In this document: piece by piece, positions 50,490-60,000 of the stretch | Layout: every line of letters starts with the position of its first letter | Position numbering within the stretch: the stretch's first letter is position 1 | Assembly (NCBI GenBank): GCA_041739875.1 | Contig: JBGSNA010000225.1 | Span: 55,591 to 119,590, forward strand | Origin: JBBSJZ01 sp041739875 | GTDB lineage: Bacteria; Planctomycetota; Planctomycetia; Pirellulales; Pirellulaceae | Reading direction: 5' to 3' | DNA: 64,000 bases | Program-made: the position numbers and the translations under genes | Notes under the pieces: generated by a model | What the model was told of the DNA's origin: nothing | What the model saw: only the letters and a program-made list of their open reading frames with translations | Database searches by the model: none

Positions 50490-52817
50490 TCAGTGATTGA
50501 ACAAGAATTCTTTTGTATTCATCAAGGCCCAAATCAGATCTTGCACACTCTCTCGCTTGGCTTGGTCGGCCGGGACGGGCGAACCGTCCGGCTTCGTGCG
50601 TGATTCAGATAGGTAGGCTTGTGCCAACGCAAGCTCATCGGCGGATGGATTGCGGGAAAACGCAGCAAGATACAACTCACGAACTTGGTCTTCGTCGGAA
50701 AGCGAGCCACCTTTCGCGAGCTGGTCGGCTCGTCCATCTTTGAAAGCGAGCTTGCCTTTAATGTCCGCCGCGTTGATCAAATGCAAACTCTGGGCAAGAC
50801 TCGCCGATTGGACACGTTCACACTCACAAACGCTTGTGCCCTCGGGTCGTCCGAATACACGCAAGAACGGCGACGACTTGTTGTAGCTGTTGTCGGGCAA
50901 AGCGACGGCTCGAGTCCCAGCCGGCAAATTCGCAAAATCTGTTCGCGACTTGGCTACCATGTCGATTGCGTCCAACATCACTTCGGCCTGCAGTCGCTTC
51001 GGATAGAACCTCGAAAAGTTTTGGCGATCGACCAAGTTTGATTCGTTCGGCTCGCTCGATAATTGGTATGCGGTGGATCGGGTGATGACTCGAACCAATT
51101 CTTTCAAATCAAAGCCGCTGGTGATGAAGTGTTCCTCGAGCGCAGCAAGCAACTCAGGATTCGTAGGCGGATTCGTGTCGCGAATGTCGTCTTCGGGTTC
51201 AATCAGCCCACGGTCAAAGAAGTGTTTCCAGTAGCGATTGACGAGGGACTTTGCGAAAAACACATTCTCGGAGGACTTCATCCAATCCGCGAGTTTCAAA
51301 CGTGGGTCTTCGTCGGCCGTGATCTCGCCCACGTCGTCGCCCAAGGCACGCGGAGCAATGGTTTGGCCCGTTTTAGTGTTCTTGGCACCAGCGATTCCGC
51401 GTTTATGGAAGATGAGGTCTTCGCCCGCAATCGCTGTGGGTTTGCGACCGACTTGGCTGAAGAACGCTGCCAGACCGTAGTAATCGTCTTGGCTCCAACG
51501 TTCGAACGGGTGATGGTGGCACTGTGCACATTGCATCCGCACCCCAAGGAACAGTTGTGCGACGTCTTCGATTTGATCTTTCGGCTCAATGACTCGTTTG
51601 TACCAAGCGACGGCGGGGTTTCCGATCACGGTTCCGGTCGCAGCCAAAAGCTCTCGAACGATTTGGTCATACGACGTGTTAGCGAGCAAATTATCTCGGA
51701 GCCACGCGTGGAATGCGAAGTTCGAGGTGATGTCGCTTTTGTCGTCCCGTCGATTTTTGAGTAGTGACGTCCATTTGTTTGCAAAATAATCCGCATAGTC
51801 GGGTGTACGAAGCAAATCATCGATCACGCGATCACGACGATCCTCGCTTTGATCCGCGAAGAATGCTTGCGTCTCGGATTCGCTGGGTAATCGCCCAGCA
51901 ATATCCAAAGTCACACGGCGAATGAACGTCGCATCATCACAAACCGGTGAGGGCGGAATGCGAAGCGTTCGCAGATTCGCGAAGACAAAGTCATCGATGA
52001 AGTTATTGGTCGGCGGTATGTTGTCCACCGAAGTGTCGGTCGCGTCCGCTTCATTCGCGGGCAGCGGGATCGATGCAGTGTAAACGCCGACTTGTCCTTG
52101 ATAACGAACCATCACGGCGGCTTTGCCGGGCAAGTCGAATGCGTTGACAAGTCCAGACTCATTGACACCGATCATGGCTCGATCGTTGGTTTCGTAAAGC
52201 GCGTGCGGGGTCACATCACGTGTGCTCGAGTCGGAATAATGCGCAATCGCACGCAATTGTTCCTTTGCGTGAAGATCAAGAACTCCCGAGCTAGGTTGAA
52301 TCTCGATCGACTGGAGAACCTTGTCGTTTTCTGGACCAAGCGGTGCACCTTGAGCGATCCAGCGAACAATCAAATCATGCTCAGGCGAGTCGATTGCGAT
52401 TCGAACGCCACCGCGATGTGGCGTTTGGCCTGTGGCCTTGAGCACGAGAAGACTTTGTCCGGGTGCAGCAAGCGAAATGCGCCGCGTGCGGCCTTCGCGA
52501 ACAAGATGCTCGTAGTCTTCGAGCGGTTCAAAACCCAACAGCGACAATTGGAAACCGTTCTGACCGCCGCCAGCTTTGGCGTGACAGACGCCTGTGTTGC
52601 AACCCGCTTTCGTGAGAATCGGTGCGATCTCGTTCGTAAAGCTGACTAGGGACGCGGTGTCGCTCGAAATCGCGTTCCCGGAGACCGACGCCGAAGCGGA
52701 CAGGGACACAGCGCTCGACTCAGCGGCTGTGCCAACGAGCGTCGACACCAGTACCATGCAAACGCATAGCACAAGTCGAACGGCGCGAGGATCTCGACAA
52801 GGGGTGTCGATACGCAT
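50490..52817 (-). CDS. Planctomycete PSCyt-like protein: DUF1549/DUF1553
   Basis: A 775-residue secreted protein; the signal is VLCVCMVLVSTLVGTAAES. An N-terminal cytochrome-like segment has GCNTGVCHAKAGGG, where the heme motif is CNTGVCH (CX4CH, not CX2CH). Then an Ig-like stretch (LHAKEQLRAIAHYSDSSTRDVT), then DUF1549 (FIRRVTLDIAGRLPSESE). The next heme-like motif is canonical: MQCAQCHHHPFERW. DUF1553 ends the chain (NVFFAKSLVNRYWKHFFDRGLIEP). Leads a four-gene operon with the PPC, DUF1501 and GH5 genes. Its substrate and redox role are unknown. Confidence 0.87.
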   Translation of the reverse strand: MRIDTPCRDPRAVRLVLCVCMVLVSTLVGTAAESSAVSLSASASVSGNAISSDTASLVSFTNEIAPILTKAGCNTGVCHAKAGGGQNGFQLSLLGFEPLEDYEHLVREGRTRRISLAAPGQSLLVLKATGQTPHRGGVRIAIDSPEHDLIVRWIAQGAPLGPENDKVLQSIEIQPSSGVLDLHAKEQLRAIAHYSDSSTRDVTPHALYETNDRAMIGVNESGLVNAFDLPGKAAVMVRYQGQVGVYTASIPLPANEADATDTSVDNIPPTNNFIDDFVFANLRTLRIPPSPVCDDATFIRRVTLDIAGRLPSESETQAFFADQSEDRRDRVIDDLLRTPDYADYFANKWTSLLKNRRDDKSDITSNFAFHAWLRDNLLANTSYDQIVRELLAATGTVIGNPAVAWYKRVIEPKDQIEDVAQLFLGVRMQCAQCHHHPFERWSQDDYYGLAAFFSQVGRKPTAIAGEDLIFHKRGIAGAKNTKTGQTIAPRALGDDVGEITADEDPRLKLADWMKSSENVFFAKSLVNRYWKHFFDRGLIEPEDDIRDTNPPTNPELLAALEEHFITSGFDLKELVRVITRSTAYQLSSEPNESNLVDRQNFSRFYPKRLQAEVMLDAIDMVAKSRTDFANLPAGTRAVALPDNSYNKSSPFLRVFGRPEGTSVCECERVQSASLAQSLHLINAADIKGKLAFKDGRADQLAKGGSLSDEDQVRELYLAAFSRNPSADELALAQAYLSESRTKPDGSPVPADQAKRESVQDLIWALMNTKEFLFNH

Positions 52818-52841
52818 AAAAGCGTTTCTGGGTGGCAGGTG

Positions 52842-52869
52842 CGGTGGGATAGATTCGGTGGGATAGATT
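52842..52869. repeat. Exact 14-bp tandem duplication upstream of the PSCyt gene
   Basis: CGGTGGGATAGATT at 52842-52855 is repeated at 52856-52869. It lies in the leader between the PSCyt gene (-) and the CxxCH gene (+), within 25 bases of the former's start codon. Confidence 0.9.
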
Positions 52870-53059
52870 CGATGAGATCAACTCAGCGAAATTGCAGGCG
52901 GGAAGTCTTGACGACTGACCCCAGTGTAACGGCAGACCGGGCCGCGTTACAACCTTTTGTGGCAAGTTACTTTCCCGGCAGTTAATCTTTATTACAGTCA
53001 ACTTGCCGCCGTCCGCCCCATCCCGCCATCCAATCCCACCACTCACGATCGGTTTTTCC

Positions 53060-56000
53060 ATGCCGTTTAAGCTGCGTTCGCTCGTTCTACTTGGCTTTTG
53101 CCTCGTCGTATCAACAAGTCGGTCTGAGGACCCAGACCCGAAATTCGAAGTCTTGTTTAATGGCAAGGACCTCAAGGGCTGGTCCGGCAACGCGTCGCTA
53201 TGGTCGGTCAAAGATGGCACGATCGTGGGCGTTTCGAGTGCCGATGCTCCGCTCCAGCACAACACGTTCCTGGTTTGGCAAGGTGGCGAAGCTGGTGACT
53301 TTGAGTTTCGATGTAAGGTTCGCTTCGAAGGAAACAACTCGGGTGTGCAATACCGCAGCGAGTTGGTGGACGCGAGCAAGTTCATCGTTGCTGGTTATCA
53401 GGCGGACTTGCACGAGAAGCAAGCGAACTTTGGCATGCTCTATGGTGAGAAACTGGGGAAGCGCGGCATCATCGCGTCGCGCGGCGAGCGGATGGAGATT
53501 GATGCGGACGGGACCAAGCACGACATCGCAAAGCTTCCTCCAGGCGACGATCTTGTTGATTCCCAGTGGAATGATTTGCGGATCATCGCCATCGGTAACC
53601 GGCTCGTCCACCAAATCAACGGCGTCACAACCGTCGACGTGACGGACAATTTCGAAAACGCACGACGCAGCGGCATCATTGCGTTGCAACTTCATGCGGG
53701 GCCGCCGATGAAGTGTGAGTTCCGCAATGTGCTTTTGCGCCACCTGAAAACGGATGCGGATAAGAAGCTTATCGACTCACTATCGATGGTACCGGACAAA
53801 ACGACTGGTAAAGCCCCAGATCCCAACTTGGCCTCGAGGCCGAAGTCGGTCTCCCGCACAGAGAAGCAATCTTGGCTCACCGAAGCGCCGACGCCCCAGT
53901 GGATCTGGAGCAAGAAGTCCGATGCGAACCAGCGATTGCTGTTTCGCAAGTCCTTCGAGCTTGACGCAGATGCAAAAACCTCGACTCTCTATTCGACTTG
54001 CGATAACGGGATGACGTTGTGGATCAATGGCACGCGTGTCGCCTCGAGCAGCGATTGGAATGAACCGATCGACATGGACGTAGCCAAGTTTTTAAAACGC
54101 GGAACCAACGTCATCGCTGTGGACTGCATGAACGAAGGAGGGGCTGCGGCGTTCGTGTTGAAGATGACGACGGAAGCCGACGGTGGAAAAAAAACGACAT
54201 TGATCTCCGATGACTCCTGGCGACTTGCCGATACGGCGGCGGAGGGCTGGCAACTGTCGTCATTTGATGATTCGGCTTGGGCCGCGACCGCTCATGTGGT
54301 CAATATGCTTGGCGCAGCTCCTTGGCGAATCCCGAAATACAACTCCGATGAGCGAGCCAGTGTTGGCGACGCTCGTGACGCAAAGAATATTCTGACTCCG
54401 CCTGGTTTCGTGGTGGATCGTATTTACAACGTGCCAAAATCCGAAGGCAGCTGGGTGTGCATGACCAGTGACTCAAGCGGCGGATTCTACGTGAGCGACC
54501 AAGGCGACAAGGGATTGTTTCATGTTCAGGTCGTCGAGGGTGAAACGCGTGTTGAGCCTGTCTTGGTGAAGGATCCAGACGATGGCAAAGTGCTCACCGG
54601 AGCACAGGGGCTCGTGTGGGCGATGGATTCGCTTTGGGTGCACCGAAGCGGCGGGTATATCTATCGAGTGACGGATAACGATGGCGACAAAGTGCTTGAT
54701 ACTGCCGAGCGCTTTCCTAGCGAAGCCAATGGTGGAGAGCACGGCAACCATGCCTTGATTGCGACCCAAGACGGCAAGGCGATCTATGTTGCCAGTGGTA
54801 ATCATGCGAAGCTCGCAACGTGCGAAACCAAGCGAGTTCAATCCTGGGACGAAGACCAATTGCTTCCGCGAATGAGTGACGCCCGCGGTCATGCACGAGG
54901 CGTCATGGCGCCCGGTGGCTGGGTCACGCGCCTTGATCCGATCACGAAGCAGCAAGAGTTGATCTGCATCGGCTTTCGCAACCAATACGACATTGCTCTG
55001 AATCGTCACGGTGACATGTTCACGTTCGATGCCGACATGGAATGGGATATGGGATCTCCGTGGTATCGCCCAACGCGGATTTGCCAAGTTGTGAGCGGTG
55101 GCGATTACGGCTGGCGCAACGGAAGCGGCAAGTGGCCCGTCTATTACGAAGACTCGTTGCCTCCGGTTGTCGACATCGGACCTGGCTCGCCGACGGGTGT
55201 CGTGTGTGGAACCGGTGCCACGTTCCCGACGGCGTACCAGGACGCACTGTTTGCACTGGATTGGACGTTCGGCACGATCTATGCCGTCCATTTGAAACCG
55301 AATGGAGCGGGTTATGTCGGCGAGCGAGTACCATTTGTTTATGCTTCGCCATTACCCGTCACCGACGCGATCGTTGGTGCGGACGGACACTTCTATTTCA
55401 CGACTGGTGGTCGCGGTACCGACTCCGCGATGTATCGGGTTCGCTATGTTGGCGACGAATCGACGTCTGCGCCAACGATTGACACGGAGTCCGTCGCGGC
55501 AAAGGCGCGCGAGACTCGGCGGATGCTTGAGTCAATGCATGGTCATGTTGTCAATGACGCAGTCGAAACGGCGTGGCCGTATTTGGCGAGCGAAGATCGT
55601 TTCATTCGGTCGGCTGCACGTGTGGCGATCGAGTCCCAGTCGGTGGATCAATGGGCAGCTCGCGTTTTTTCGGAACCCAATCCACAAAGTCGAATCACTT
55701 CCGCGGTCGCGTTGGCACGCCGTGGTTCGTCGGAGCATCTCGGCCCGCTCGTGGAGAGCCTTTTGGAGCTCAAGATCAGTGAATTGCCGGAGTCCCAGTT
55801 CCTCGGTGTCCTGCGTGCATACTCACTCGCTTTCATCCGATTGGGTAATGTCGATGATGCCACGAAACAACGAGTGATTGAGCAACTCAATCCGCACCTA
55901 CCGAACGCGTCCGCATCGCTCAATCAGGAATTGATCGCGATGATGGTTTACTTGAAATCGCCAGATGTTGTCGCCAAGTCCATGGCACTAATCCGTAACC

Positions 56001-56842
56001 CGTCGCCGCCTGTCTTGCCGGATTGGGGCAATGTCACGAGTCGAAACCAAGGTTACGGCAAGGGCATTGAAGAGATGCTCGAGAACCCGCCGCCGTCGCG
56101 CGAGATTGGGTATGCAATGTCGCTTCGCAACGTCCACAAGGGCTGGACGCTGGATGAGCGACGTGGCTTGATCGAGTTTCTCAATGTTGCCGCGAAAGGT
56201 TCTGGCGGTGCGAGCTTGCCGGGCTACTTGAGCAACATTCGAGAAGAAATACTGGCGAACTGTTCGAACGAAGAGCGTTTGGCACTCAAGGATGTAACTG
56301 GCGAAGACTTTAACCCAGTGCCGAGCTTTGCGATCGCTCCTGTCGTTGGACCGGGGACGCAATGGACACTTGACTCAGCACAAAAAGCGGGACGTGGTAA
56401 GCCTGACTTCGAGCGTGGACGCAGCCTGTACTTCGCGGCGGAGTGCGGCAAATGCCATCGCCTTGCAGGTCTCGGCGGCGGCGTGGGTCCCGACCTGACG
56501 AGTGTCCCGAACAAGTTCGACGAACGCTATGTGATCGAAGCGATCGTCGAACCGAGTAAGGTGATCTCCGATCAATACGGTTCATCCAACGTGCTCTTAA
56601 GTGATGGACGCATCTTGGTTGGCATCGTCGTTGAGAAGGAGAATGCGATTGAGGTGTATCCGGTCACGGTCACGGAGAACCCTATCCGTGTGTCGCTAGA
56701 CGATGTTGAATCGATCGAGCCATCAAAAGTTTCCCAGATGCCCGCCGGTTTGCTCGATCGACTCAATGCAGACGAGGTTCGTGATCTGGTTGGCTACATC
56801 ATGAGCGGAGGAAACCCCGAAGATCGCCGCTATAAGAAATAG
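53060..56842 (+). CDS. Large secreted PVC-type CxxCH protein with N-terminal DUF1080 domain
   Basis: About 1260 residues from ATG 53060, signal SLVLLGFCLVVSTSRSE. Five parts in order: a DUF1080 (3-keto-disaccharide hydrolase-like) domain at about 25-230 (GKDLKGWSGNASLWSVKDGTI); a galactose-binding-like domain at about 290-420 (LYSTCDNGMTLWINGTRVAS); a beta-propeller of the sugar-dehydrogenase kind at about 440-800 (PPGFVVDRIYNVPKSEG, CIGFRNQYDIALNRHGDM); a HEAT-like helical region at about 820-1080; and a C-terminal cytochrome domain with CGKCHRLAGLGGGVGPDL. A sugar oxidation or cleavage role fits the parts; the reaction is unknown. It is divergent from the four-gene operon. Confidence 0.9.
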   Translation: MPFKLRSLVLLGFCLVVSTSRSEDPDPKFEVLFNGKDLKGWSGNASLWSVKDGTIVGVSSADAPLQHNTFLVWQGGEAGDFEFRCKVRFEGNNSGVQYRSELVDASKFIVAGYQADLHEKQANFGMLYGEKLGKRGIIASRGERMEIDADGTKHDIAKLPPGDDLVDSQWNDLRIIAIGNRLVHQINGVTTVDVTDNFENARRSGIIALQLHAGPPMKCEFRNVLLRHLKTDADKKLIDSLSMVPDKTTGKAPDPNLASRPKSVSRTEKQSWLTEAPTPQWIWSKKSDANQRLLFRKSFELDADAKTSTLYSTCDNGMTLWINGTRVASSSDWNEPIDMDVAKFLKRGTNVIAVDCMNEGGAAAFVLKMTTEADGGKKTTLISDDSWRLADTAAEGWQLSSFDDSAWAATAHVVNMLGAAPWRIPKYNSDERASVGDARDAKNILTPPGFVVDRIYNVPKSEGSWVCMTSDSSGGFYVSDQGDKGLFHVQVVEGETRVEPVLVKDPDDGKVLTGAQGLVWAMDSLWVHRSGGYIYRVTDNDGDKVLDTAERFPSEANGGEHGNHALIATQDGKAIYVASGNHAKLATCETKRVQSWDEDQLLPRMSDARGHARGVMAPGGWVTRLDPITKQQELICIGFRNQYDIALNRHGDMFTFDADMEWDMGSPWYRPTRICQVVSGGDYGWRNGSGKWPVYYEDSLPPVVDIGPGSPTGVVCGTGATFPTAYQDALFALDWTFGTIYAVHLKPNGAGYVGERVPFVYASPLPVTDAIVGADGHFYFTTGGRGTDSAMYRVRYVGDESTSAPTIDTESVAAKARETRRMLESMHGHVVNDAVETAWPYLASEDRFIRSAARVAIESQSVDQWAARVFSEPNPQSRITSAVALARRGSSEHLGPLVESLLELKISELPESQFLGVLRAYSLAFIRLGNVDDATKQRVIEQLNPHLPNASASLNQELIAMMVYLKSPDVVAKSMALIRNPSPPVLPDWGNVTSRNQGYGKGIEEMLENPPPSREIGYAMSLRNVHKGWTLDERRGLIEFLNVAAKGSGGASLPGYLSNIREEILANCSNEERLALKDVTGEDFNPVPSFAIAPVVGPGTQWTLDSAQKAGRGKPDFERGRSLYFAAECGKCHRLAGLGGGVGPDLTSVPNKFDERYVIEAIVEPSKVISDQYGSSNVLLSDGRILVGIVVEKENAIEVYPVTVTENPIRVSLDDVESIEPSKVSQMPAGLLDRLNADEVRDLVGYIMSGGNPEDRRYKK

Positions 56843-57047
56843 CAGCTCACGAAATGTTCTTAAATCGATGCAACCTTTGCACCAGCCATCACAGACGTCT
56901 CACGTCTGTCGATGGCTGTCGATGTTGAACACGAAATAAACGTCCAACGAGAAATAAACAGAAAGTTTGCGTTTGCGTGGGAAAGAAACTACTCTCCGAG
57001 TAGCACCTCTCCAACCCCCATTCCTACTGTTCGTGCGGACACGTTGT

Positions 57048-60000
57048 ATGTTTTCCAGAATCCGCCGAAATGCGAACCAAAAATCGTCTCGGAAGCGAAC
57101 GCGTTATTGTCGCCCACGATTCGAAGCGCTTGAAGCTCGGCGAGTGCTAGCGACGTATTTCGTCGATACCTTGTCGGACACCTTGGGTGGAGTCTGTGCG
57201 CCCGATAACGCCAGCGGAAACAGTGCGTGTTCGATCCGCGACGCCATGCTCGCGGCGCAGAACAACCCGGGTGCTGACCGAATTGAGATTCCCACGGGCA
57301 CCTATTTGTTGTCGCAAGGAGCACTCAGCTTCAACATTGTGTTGGCAGCGCCCGGTGAAGTTGCAATAGTTGGCACGGGCAATGGCCCAGCCGATGTTGT
57401 GATTGACGGAAGCGGTGGTGGTTCGCGGGTCTTCGAATTGCTGGATCTCACGAACGCATCGAGTGTTTCGTTCTCCAACATGACATTGCGAAATGGCATT
57501 GCCAGTGACAGCTCCGACGGTGGCGGCGCGATCAGTGCGGATTTGGTGGATGTCGCAGTCGACAATGTGATCTTCAGCAACAACAGTTCAATTGTTTCTA
57601 ACACGAGCTTCGTCCTTGGAGTTGGTGGTGCGATCTCGACCAATGGCAATCTCTCCGTCACTGACAGCATCTTCCAAAATAATTCTGCGGATGACAGTGG
57701 CGGTGCGGTTTACTTTGCTCCCGCATCAAACGATGTGACGTTATCGATTGCATCGACGAGCTTTCTTAGTAACACAGCTGGCGTTGACGGTGGTGCCATT
57801 TACGCCGATGGCGACACTGCGAATGGCGCAACCGTCAGCCTCAGTTCAACCACGTTTGCTCAAAATACCAGTGACGACTCTGGCGGCGGCGTGTTTATCT
57901 ATCGGGTGACCAATGTGGTTGTTTCGGATTCTGTGTTCACGGAAAACGAGGCACTGGGCGTCAATTCAAGCGATGGTGTTGGCGGTGGTCTGTATATCCG
58001 TCGCGCGTTTGATAACGGATCAGGCGGCGGTGCACGAATCAGCAACTCAACGTTCAACGCCAACACGTCCTTTACGGCCGGCGCAGGCGCATTCATCGCT
58101 AACTCGTCGACGACGGTTGTCACCAGTTCGTTCGACAGCAACTCGGTGCTTGGAAATGGCACAACTTTTGAAACTGGCGGTGGTGGACTCGCCGTACAAA
58201 GTGATGAACTCGATGGATCGGGATTCGCAACGAGCTTTACTTCATTGTCGCAGTCCAACATTCGCGGCAACTCCGCACCGGCAGGCGGCGGCGCCTCGGT
58301 TGTTAATGGAACGTTGCGGATCATCGATAGTGATATCATCGGCAATACCGCGACGGAAGCCTCCACCGGCGGTGGCGGTATCGGCGCTTTTCGAAACGCG
58401 TCACGCACGTCGCCCAGCCAACTTGATGTGTCGGTCACAACATCGAAGATCAATTCCAACACAACCGCTGGTGCGGGCGGAGGCATCGGTGCACTCGATG
58501 CAAGCGTATTCATTACCGACAGCACCATCGATCAGAACGTCGCTTCGGGTGGCCCAGGTGGCGGCCTCGGATCACTGGGCCAGTTCCTTGATTCCCAATT
58601 GACCGTTCAACGCAGTACGGTTAGCAACAATTCATCCAGCCAAGACGGCGGTGGCCTCGGCGTCATCGACTCCCAACTAACCGTCTTCAATGCCACCATC
58701 AGCAACAACTCGGCTGCAAACACGGGTGGCGGAATTGCCTATCAAAATTCGAACACTTCTTTCTCCGCTGGAGTCACCGCAAGCACAATTGCATCCAACT
58801 CAGCAGGTTTGACGGGATCGAATGTCGCTGTCGCAAGCTCCGTGATGCGATTCTTGTCGACCATCATCGCGGATCCGCAAGGCACGTCCCCAGCAGCCAA
58901 CTTTGTGTCATTTCCGGGTACCATCGCTTCGCAAGGTTTCAATCTTGTTTCCGACAACTCATCGAGTTTCGCATCGGCAACGGACTTGGTGAACACCGAT
59001 CCGTTGCTGGGCAGTTTGGCGGATAATGGTGGACCAGTTTTGACGCGAGCGTTGCTTGCGGGAAGCCCCGCAATTGATGCCGGCAGCGGGACACCGATTC
59101 CAATCGACACTCGCGGGCTTGCGCGACCCGTGGATGGCGACGGCGATGGAACCCCTGTGAATGACATTGGTTCCTTCGAGTTGCAAAGCGCCATCGGTGG
59201 CGGTGGAGTTGTGGCCAATATAGACAACGTCACCACGCTTGAAGACACGTCGATCGACATTGATGTCGCGGCAAACGATACCGGCGGTCCGCTCACAATC
59301 AGCATCGAATCGGCCCCGACTTTCGGAACTGCGTCGATTGTTGGCGGAATCGTTCGCTATGTCCCGATTGCGAATGCATTCGGAATCGACTCGTTTTTTT
59401 ATAGAGCCCAAAATAATGCGGGCGACTTTGATCTGGCTGAGGTGACGGTGACAATCACGCCCGTCAACGATCCACCGATCGCCTTTGACGACGCGTTCTC
59501 CGCGACAAACGACCAACCGCTGACGATTTCCTTCAGTTCCCTTTTGGCAAATGACTCGCCGGGTCCCGGCGAGCAATCAACCGACTTCGTAACCTTCGTG
59601 AGTGCTGGCCAGCCGGTCACAGGCTCGGTCTCGATCCAAGCGAGTACCTTGATTTATACGCCACAAGCTGGGTTCGTTGGCGGAGACACGTTTAGCTACA
59701 CCATTATTGATGACGGTGGGCGCTCGAGTACTGGTGCGATCACCATCGACGTCAGCGATCCGGGTACGTCCCTACCGGCAACCGTGATCCTTTCGACTGG
59801 CAATGGCGAAGCGGATTTGACCGTCACGGTTGACGGCTACGGAAGTTTCGGAACCAGTGAAATTGGTGGAGCGGGAGCCTTGTTTGATCCGATTGGCCCC
59901 GTCGCTGCCGCCACCACGGTATTTCGTTCGTTTAACGCGTTTCGTAACTCGGCCAGCGGTCCCAACACGTCGTTGTCGACTCGGAATCTTGATGATGTGC

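Noticed and set aside
54473..55291. Minus-strand ORF of 272 residues
   Set aside because: Antisense to the propeller part of the CxxCH protein; typical shadow composition.
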